A stretch of DNA of 64,000 nt from NCBI RefSeq assembly GCF_018069625.1, contig NZ_CP072941.1:8804001-8868000 (forward strand), read 5' to 3'. Positions 58,689-64,000 of this stretch are shown piece by piece. Every line of letters starts with the position of its first letter. Within the stretch, counting starts at the first letter, position 1. A program made the position numbers and the translations under genes. Origin of the DNA: Streptomyces yatensis (GTDB lineage Bacteria; Actinomycetota; Actinomycetes; Streptomycetales; Streptomycetaceae). The notes under the pieces were generated by a model. That model saw nothing but the letters and a program-made list of their open reading frames with translations, was not told the DNA's origin and did no database searches.

Positions 58689-60050
58689 TCAGCCCTTGCT
58701 CGCCGCGTACATCCCCAGGAACAGCGCCTCGGTCAGCGAGAGCTTCTCCAACTCCTGCGGCGAGACGCTCTCGTTGACCGCGTGGATCTGCGCCTCCGGC
58801 TCGCTCAGCCCGATCAGCAGGATCTCCGCCTCCGGGTAGAGCGAGGCCAGCGTGTTGCACAGCGGGATCGAGCCACCCTGCCCGGCGATGGCCATCTCCT
58901 GGCCGTCGTACGCCAGGCGCATCGCCTCCCGCATCGCCGCGTACGCCGGGCTCGTGGTGTCCGCGCGGAACGGCTGGCCCTGGCCGACCTGCTCCACCGA
59001 GAGCCGCGCGCCCCACGGCACCGAGGACCGGAGGTGCTCGGCGAGCAGCCGGTTGGCCTCGGCCGCGTCCACGCCCGGCGGCACCCGCAGGCTGATCAGC
59101 GCCCGTGCGCTCGCCTGGACGGACGGGGTGGCGCCGACCACCGGCGGGCAGTCGATGCCGAGCACGGTGACCGCGGGGCGCGCCCAGATGCGGTCGGCGA
59201 CCGTACCGGAGCCGACCAGTCCGACCCCGTCGAGAACCTTGGCGTCGGCGCGGAACGCCTCTTCCGGATACTGCAGCCCGTCCCACTCCGCGTCCGCATC
59301 GAGGCCCTTGACGGTGGTCGAGCCGTCCTCGGCGCGCAGCGAGTCCAGGACGCGGATCAGCGCGGCGAGCGCGTCCGGGGCCGCCCCGCCGAACTGGCCG
59401 GAGTGCAGATTGCCCTCCAGGGTCTCCACCGAGACCCGCAGCAGCGTCATTCCGCGCAGCGTGGCCGTGACCGTCGGCAGCCCGACCCGGAAGTTGCCCG
59501 CGTCGCCGATCACGATCGTGTCGGCGGTCAGCAGCTCGGGACGGGCCTCGGCATAGCGCTCCAGGCCGCCCGTGCCCTGCTCCTCCGAACCCTCCACGAT
59601 CATCTTGACGTTGACCGGGACCCCGCCCTGCTCCTTGAGCGCCCGCAGGGCGGTGAGGTGCATGATCACGCCGCCCTTGCAGTCCGCGGCGCCCCGCCCG
59701 TACCAGCGGCCGTCGCGCTCGGTCAGCTCGAAGGGCGGGGTGTGCCAGGCGGCCTCGTCCAGCGGGGGCTGCACATCGTAATGGGCGTACAGCAGAACGG
59801 TCGGGGCACCGGCCGGGCCGGGCAGAAAGCCGTAGACGGACTGGGTGCCGTCGGGGGTGTCCAGCAGCGCCACGTCCTCGAACCCCTCGGCGCGCAGGGC
59901 GTCGGCGACCCAGCGGGCGGCGGCCTCGCATTCCTCGCGCGGGAACTGCGCCGGGTCCGCGACCGACTTGAAGGCCACCAGCTCGGCCAGCTCGGCCCTG
60001 GCGCGCGGCTGCAGGGCGGCTACGGTGGCGGCGAGAGGTGCCTTCTCCAT
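58689..60050 (-). CDS. M20 family dipeptidase
   Basis: A 453-residue zinc peptidase of the M20F carnosinase-like group (dipeptidases, PM20D/CNDP type). The first metal site is LLYAHYDVQPPLDE, the second is in GRGAADCKGGVIMHL, the catalytic Glu and metal residues follow in VEGSEEQGTGGL, and the C-terminal metal site is near GQGGSIPLCN. It probably hydrolyses dipeptides or acyl-amino acids in the cytosol. ATG 60050 has AGGAGTGA 7 bases upstream. Divergent from the flavoprotein gene. Confidence 0.88.
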   Translation of the reverse strand: MEKAPLAATVAALQPRARAELAELVAFKSVADPAQFPREECEAAARWVADALRAEGFEDVALLDTPDGTQSVYGFLPGPAGAPTVLLYAHYDVQPPLDEAAWHTPPFELTERDGRWYGRGAADCKGGVIMHLTALRALKEQGGVPVNVKMIVEGSEEQGTGGLERYAEARPELLTADTIVIGDAGNFRVGLPTVTATLRGMTLLRVSVETLEGNLHSGQFGGAAPDALAALIRVLDSLRAEDGSTTVKGLDADAEWDGLQYPEEAFRADAKVLDGVGLVGSGTVADRIWARPAVTVLGIDCPPVVGATPSVQASARALISLRVPPGVDAAEANRLLAEHLRSSVPWGARLSVEQVGQGQPFRADTTSPAYAAMREAMRLAYDGQEMAIAGQGGSIPLCNTLASLYPEAEILLIGLSEPEAQIHAVNESVSPQELEKLSLTEALFLGMYAASKG

Positions 60051-60217
60051 GGGGGTCACTCCTGGGTGCGACGGTGGGCGGCGGGATGCGCTGCGATGGG
60101 CACGTATGTACGGCTTGATGCCGCGTGGCCGATCATCCCACAGCGGGGTCATCCGCCGGGGAGCCGTAGGATGCCGGGAAGGCGCATCAGGTCGGTCGAT
60201 TGGGAGCGGATCCACAC

Positions 60218-61423
60218 GTGAGCAGCGACAACGCAGCCCCGGACAATGAGACGGTATGGGACGTCGTCGTGGTGGGCGCGGGCCCCGCGGGTGCCTCCGC
60301 GGCCCATGCCGCCGCCTGCTCCGGACGCCGGGTGCTGTTGTTGGAGAAGGCCGAACTGCCGCGCTACAAGACGTGCGGCGGCGGCATCATCGGTCCCTCG
60401 CGCGACGCGCTCCCGCCGGGCTTCGAACTGCCGCTGCGGGAGCGGGTGCACGCGGTGACCTTCTCGCTCAACGGCAAGCTGGCCCGCACCCGCCGTTCCA
60501 AGCACGCGCTCTTCGGGCTGATCAACCGGCCGGAGTTCGACGCGGCCCTGGTCGAGGCCGCCAAGGACGCGGGCGCCGAGATCCGAACGGGCGTCGCGGT
60601 GACCCGCGTCGAACAGCACGGCCCGGCCGTGCCCGACCGGCGCACGGTCGCCGTGGTGCTCGCCGACGGCGAGACGGTGCTGGCGCGGGCCGTGGTCGGC
60701 GCGGACGGCAGCGCCAGCCGCATAGGCGCGCATGTCGGCGTGAAGCTGGACCAGGTGGATCTCGGCCTGGAGGCGGAGATCCCCGTTCCGGAAACCGTCG
60801 CGGAGGACTGGGCGGGCCGGGTGCTCATCGACTGGGGCCCCATGCCGGGGAGTTACGGCTGGGTCTTCCCCAAGGGCGACACCCTGACCGTCGGCGTCAT
60901 CTCGGCGCGCGGCGAGGGCGCCGGGACCAAGCGCTATCTGGAGGACTTCATCGCCCGGCTCGGCCTCGCCGGATTCGAGCCGAGCATCTCCTCCGGCCAT
61001 CTGACCCGCTGCCGCGCGGATGACTCGCCGCTCTCCCGCGGCCGGGTCCTGGTGTGCGGGGACGCGGCCGGGCTGCTGGAGCCGTGGACCCGCGAGGGCA
61101 TCTCCTACGCGCTGCGCTCGGGCCGGCTCGCGGGGGAGTGGGCGGTACGCGTCGCCGAGGCGCATGACGCGGTGGACGCCCGCCGCCAGGCCCTGAACTA
61201 CGCCTTCGCGATCAAGGCGGGGCTCGGTGTGGAGATGGGCGTCGGCCGCCGTCTGTACACGGTCTTCGCCCGCCGCCCCGGGATGTTCCACGCGGCGCTC
61301 ACCGGCTTCCGCCCGGCCTGGCGCGTCTTTACGAAGATCACCCGCGGCACCACCACCCTGGGCGACCTCGTCCGCACCCACCCGGCCGCCCGCCGGGCCC
61401 TGGCGGCGATGGACCGCAACTAG
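60218..61423 (+). CDS. Geranylgeranyl reductase family flavoprotein
   Basis: A 401-residue FAD-dependent oxidoreductase. The dinucleotide fold is VVVVGAGPAGASAAHAAA; CGGGIIGPS with its Cys is a family hallmark; VVGADGSASRIGAHVG and GRVLVCGDAAGLLEPWTREG are the later FAD motifs. Members saturate the prenyl chain of chlorophyll, archaeal lipids or menaquinone. In actinobacteria the likely target is the menaquinone side chain or another isoprenoid, but no prenyl gene is adjacent. GTG 60218 has GGGAG 10 bases upstream; an in-frame TTG lies at 60200. Confidence 0.86.
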   Translation: MSSDNAAPDNETVWDVVVVGAGPAGASAAHAAACSGRRVLLLEKAELPRYKTCGGGIIGPSRDALPPGFELPLRERVHAVTFSLNGKLARTRRSKHALFGLINRPEFDAALVEAAKDAGAEIRTGVAVTRVEQHGPAVPDRRTVAVVLADGETVLARAVVGADGSASRIGAHVGVKLDQVDLGLEAEIPVPETVAEDWAGRVLIDWGPMPGSYGWVFPKGDTLTVGVISARGEGAGTKRYLEDFIARLGLAGFEPSISSGHLTRCRADDSPLSRGRVLVCGDAAGLLEPWTREGISYALRSGRLAGEWAVRVAEAHDAVDARRQALNYAFAIKAGLGVEMGVGRRLYTVFARRPGMFHAALTGFRPAWRVFTKITRGTTTLGDLVRTHPAARRALAAMDRN

Positions 61424-61477
61424 CCGCCTTCGCTCGGGCGTCGCGCGGCGAACACGCGTCATACGACGGTGATGTGC

Positions 61478-61536
61478 CGCGTGGCGGTCTTGAGGCTTCG
61501 CCGGTAGTGGGTCGCGTGGCGGTCTTGAGGCTTCGC
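61478..61536. repeat. 24-base direct repeat, 35-base period
   Basis: CGCGTGGCGGTCTTGAGGCT plus TCGC occurs at 61478-61501 and again at 61513-61536 with no mismatch. The repeats lie downstream of the flavoprotein gene and upstream of the histidine kinase gene. Confidence 0.85.
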
Positions 61537-61690
61537 TGATGAAGCGTCGCGCGGCCTCGCCGGTGACGCGGAGGACCGGGAGCGTCCCGGCCCTCCGGGC
61601 TCACCCGGCGCGACGTACTCCGCCGGGAGTACGTGCGGGCACCGCGCAAGGGGGACGCCGGGTCCGCCCGGCCGGTTTAGCGTTGCCCGT

Positions 61691-62920
61691 ATGCACGGAT
61701 TCACGGGGGAGCCCGGCCCCTGGCACCGGCCGGGCGGACGCTGGCGCGAGATGCCCTTCGGCGCACCGCGCTCGGCCGTCCCCTGGCCCTCCTCGCTCGC
61801 CATCGCCGTCGTCCAGCTGATGGGCACGGGGTTCGCCGCACATGACCAGCCCGCCCGGGTGGGCCTCGGGCCCGGGGCCGGCGCGCTGCTGCTCGCCGGG
61901 CCCGCGCTGCTGCTCCTGCGCCATCGCCACCCCGGGACCGTCGTGGTCGGCACGGCGGCGGTGACGGTGGTGTACATCGCCGCCGGATATCCGTACGGGC
62001 CCGTCTTCCTCAGCGTCGTCGTCGCCTGTGTGGCGGCCGTCGCCGCCGGGCGGCGGATCGCCGCGTGGAGCGCGCTCGGGCTGCTGTGGGGCGGCCATCT
62101 GCTCATCGGCCACTGGCTCTACCGCTGGCTGCCGCCGGACGGTGACGGGCCCGTCGGATGGGGGCAGGAGCTGGGGATTACCGCCTGGGCGATGGCGATC
62201 GTCGCCGCGTCCGAGCTCGTCCGCGTACGGCGTGAGCGGTGGGTCCGCGAACGGGCCGAACGGGAGGCGGCGGCCCGGCGCCGGGCGGATGAGGAGCGGC
62301 TGCGGATCGCCCGGGAACTGCATGACGTCCTCGCCCACAGCATCTCGGTCATCAACGTCCAGGCGGGCGTCGGCCTCGCTCTCCTCGACCAGGACCCCGA
62401 ACAGGCCCGCACCGCGCTGACCACCATCAAGGCGGCCAGCAAGGAGGCGCTGGGTGAGGTCCGCCAGGTCCTCGACACCCTGCGGACCTCCGGCGCGTCC
62501 GGCGCCGCGCCCCGCTCGCCCGCGCCCGGCCTGGACCGGCTGGAGGAGCTGACCGGACAGGCGGCGGACGCGGGGCTCGCGGTGCGGGTGGAGGTGGAGG
62601 GCGTACGCACGGCCCTGCCGCCCGGCGCCGACCTCGCGGCGTTCCGTATCGTGCAGGAGGCCCTGACCAACGTCGTCCGCCACTCCAGCTCCCGGAACGC
62701 CCACGTCCTGCTGCGCTACGCCCCCGGTGAGTTGGAGCTGCGGGTGGACGACGACGGTCCGGCGGCCGGGGGCGAGGTGACGGGCGGTGGCAACGGTCTG
62801 GTGGGCATGCGTGAGCGGGCCGCCGCGCTCGGCGGAACGGTGGAGGCGGGCCCCCGCCCGGACGGCGGCTTCCGCGTCCGGGCCCGGATCCCGTTCAGGA
62901 GCGCGAGGGAGACACCATGA
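61691..62920 (+). CDS. Sensor histidine kinase, NarL-type partner (HisKA_3)
   Basis: A 409-residue membrane sensor kinase. Four to five N-terminal helices with little extracytoplasmic sequence suggest sensing within or near the membrane. The dimerisation/phosphoacceptor helix is LRIARELHDVLAHSISVINV with the phosphorylated His, and the ATPase domain has FRIVQEALTNVVRHSS and GLVGMRERAAALGGTV. Its stop overlaps the response-regulator start (ATGA), so the pair is coupled. The signal and targets are unknown. Confidence 0.92.
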   Translation: MHGFTGEPGPWHRPGGRWREMPFGAPRSAVPWPSSLAIAVVQLMGTGFAAHDQPARVGLGPGAGALLLAGPALLLLRHRHPGTVVVGTAAVTVVYIAAGYPYGPVFLSVVVACVAAVAAGRRIAAWSALGLLWGGHLLIGHWLYRWLPPDGDGPVGWGQELGITAWAMAIVAASELVRVRRERWVRERAEREAAARRRADEERLRIARELHDVLAHSISVINVQAGVGLALLDQDPEQARTALTTIKAASKEALGEVRQVLDTLRTSGASGAAPRSPAPGLDRLEELTGQAADAGLAVRVEVEGVRTALPPGADLAAFRIVQEALTNVVRHSSSRNAHVLLRYAPGELELRVDDDGPAAGGEVTGGGNGLVGMRERAAALGGTVEAGPRPDGGFRVRARIPFRSARETP

Positions 62921-63609
62921 GTGAGGGGTACGGGGAAGAGGCCGTGATCCGTGTCGCGCTCGCCGATGACCAGATCCTCGTCCGCGCCGGCTTCCGCGCC
63001 CTGCTGGCCGCACAGCCGGATATCGAGGTGGTCGGCGAGGCGGCCGACGGGGAGCAGGCGCTGGCGCTCGTGCGGGAGCGGCACCCCGATGTCGTCCTCA
63101 TGGACATCCGGATGCCGGTGCTCGACGGCCTCGCCGCCACCCGCCGGATCACCGATGACCCGGCCCTGGGCGAGGTGAAGGTGGTCATGCTGACCACCTT
63201 CGAGCTCGATGAGTACGTCTTCGAGGCGATCCGCTCCGGCGCCTCCGGCTTCCTGGTCAAGGACACCGAACCGGAGGAGCTGCTGCGGGCGGTGCGCGCG
63301 GTCGTCGGCGGCGACGCGCTGCTGTCGCCCGGGGTGACCCGCCGCCTCATCGCCGAGTTCGCGGCCCGTTCCAGGGAACCCGCGCCCGCGGCCGCGCTGG
63401 CGGAGCTGACCGAGCGGGAGCGGGAGGTGATGGCCCTGGTCGGCATGGGGCTGTCGAACCAGGAGATCGCCCGGCGGCTGGTGGTCAGCCCGCTCACCGC
63501 CAAGACCCATGTGAGCCGCACGATGGTCAAACTGGGCGTCCGCGACCGCGCCCAACTCGTCGTGCTCGCCTATGAGTCGGGTCTGGTCCGGCCCGGCTGG
63601 CTGGGCTGA
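62917..63609 (+). CDS. LuxR/NarL-type response regulator
   Basis: A 230-residue response regulator. The receiver domain has IRVALADDQILVRAGFRALL with the acidic pair, the phosphoacceptor in VVLMDIRMPVLDGL and the Lys in FLVKDTEPEELL. The output HTH is LTEREREVMALVGMGLSNQE, then PLTAKTHVSRTMVKLGV. It should bind DNA once phosphorylated by the preceding kinase. Its start overlaps the kinase stop. Confidence 0.93.
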   Translation: MSEGYGEEAVIRVALADDQILVRAGFRALLAAQPDIEVVGEAADGEQALALVRERHPDVVLMDIRMPVLDGLAATRRITDDPALGEVKVVMLTTFELDEYVFEAIRSGASGFLVKDTEPEELLRAVRAVVGGDALLSPGVTRRLIAEFAARSREPAPAAALAELTEREREVMALVGMGLSNQEIARRLVVSPLTAKTHVSRTMVKLGVRDRAQLVVLAYESGLVRPGWLG

Positions 63610-63673
63610 GCAAGGGCCCGGGGAGCGGTGGCGAGAGTGCCACGTGCTCGGTGCCCGGTGCTCCGGGGCCCGC

Positions 63674-64000
63674 TCAGAACAGCCCCTCCGGGGCCCGCGT
63701 CTCCCGCTCCCGTGCCGCCACCGGTGCCGTCGTCGGGGCGTCAGCCGCGGCCGCCGCCAGCGGCCAGCCCGCCAGCCGGCGGGTGTCCAGCAGCAGGATC
63801 CGGCCGTCCGTCGAGGTCAGGTGGATGTCCGGGCCCGCCACGGCGTCGATCCGCCCGGCCACGGTGGCCTCGGGGACGAGCTGGATCAGCCCCGGCGCGG
63901 GGCGCACCCGGTCCAGCTGGAACGCCGCGTCGTGGTGCACCGGCTCGAACGGCGTCAGGGCCAGCGACTCCGGCAGCCCGCCCAGGCCGCGCGCCCGACG
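63674..64000 (-). CDS. C-terminal part of an unidentified protein (partial)
   Basis: An open minus-strand frame runs from the window edge to a stop at 63674, giving the last 108 residues. Visible features are LGGLPESLALTPFEPVHHDA, a beta-rich middle (LVPEATVAGRIDAVAGPDIH, then LTSTDGRILLLDTRRLAGW) and an Ala/Thr-rich tail. I do not recognise the family. The true start lies outside the window. Confidence 0.5.
   Translation of the reverse strand, partial: RRARGLGGLPESLALTPFEPVHHDAAFQLDRVRPAPGLIQLVPEATVAGRIDAVAGPDIHLTSTDGRILLLDTRRLAGWPLAAAAADAPTTAPVAARERETRAPEGLF

Noticed and set aside
63610..63673. Terminator between the response regulator and the convergent last gene
   Set aside because: GGGCCCGGGG and CGGGGCCC can pair only with mismatches, so the call is too weak.

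Overview
The window reads as chromosomal DNA of a Streptomyces or close relative. Coding regions are very GC-rich with strong G/C at third positions, GTG and TTG starts are common, Shine-Dalgarno sequences are GGAGG-like, hairpin terminators lack U-tracts, and many families are typical of streptomycetes (DUF6421, DUF5134, DUF6986, SHOCT, F420/PPOX proteins, NarL-type two-component pairs). I see about 60 protein genes, no rRNA or tRNA gene, no CRISPR array and no intact insertion sequence.

Layout. 1-7.9 kb: an MFS exporter; an opine-dehydrogenase/AbgT-transporter pair divergent from a GntR-FCD regulator across a perfect palindromic operator; a CPBP membrane protease; small VOC and DUF952 proteins; a lipoprotein. 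8.0-20.1 kb, all on the + strand: a binding-protein/FecCD/ATPase importer, an MFS exporter, an asparagine-synthetase-like amidotransferase, a cytochrome P450, a PvcA/DIT1-family isocyanide synthase, a Met-rich small membrane protein, a copper P1B-ATPase and a PCuAC-like copper chaperone. This is the most interesting part: it looks like a compact isocyanide biosynthetic locus next to metal uptake and copper handling. 20.2-29.2 kb: a GNAT protein, an AbgA-like M20 amidohydrolase, a double-length Lrp/AsnC regulator and a dipeptide-type ABC operon in which one permease is fused to an ATPase. 29.2-41.0 kb: pirin, PAP2, an M56 peptidase with DUF5134, an F420/PPOX protein, VOC, GNAT and GDPD, a translationally linked DUF6421-SDR-threonine aldolase set, an acyltransferase, a thioredoxin, and a flavin reductase behind an apparent leaderless Cys-containing leader peptide. 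41.2-50.2 kb: ETF beta and alpha with a very strong terminator, a DUF6986 aldolase-like protein with a palindromic operator region, several membrane proteins, and a LacI/ROK divergent pair. 50.3-57.4 kb: a Ser/Thr kinase broken by an apparent single-base deletion, a secreted GH27 alpha-galactosidase, and a divergent sugar ABC operon. 57.6-64 kb: a TmrB-like kinase fused to a Nudix domain, an M20 dipeptidase, a geranylgeranyl-reductase-like flavoprotein, a histidine kinase/response regulator pair and the end of an unidentified gene.

How the genes may work together. The isocyanide block lacks a PvcB-type oxygenase, so the amino-acid carboxylate of the isocyanide should be retained. The amidotransferase could convert it to an amide and the P450 could couple or hydroxylate aryl rings, which is the logic of hazimycin-like bis-isocyanide diamides. 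The flanking importer and copper genes make a chalkophore role plausible but unproven. The alpha-galactosidase and sugar transporter form an obvious galactoside-use unit. The AbgT/opine-dehydrogenase locus and the AbgA-like hydrolase/AsnC/Dpp locus look like two separate amide or amino-acid-conjugate scavenging modules.

A recurrent small-scale feature is short direct duplication (18-43 bp period) at gene ends, in intergenic spacers and once inside the P450 gene. All functional statements rest on reading the sequence and on general family knowledge; no database search was run.
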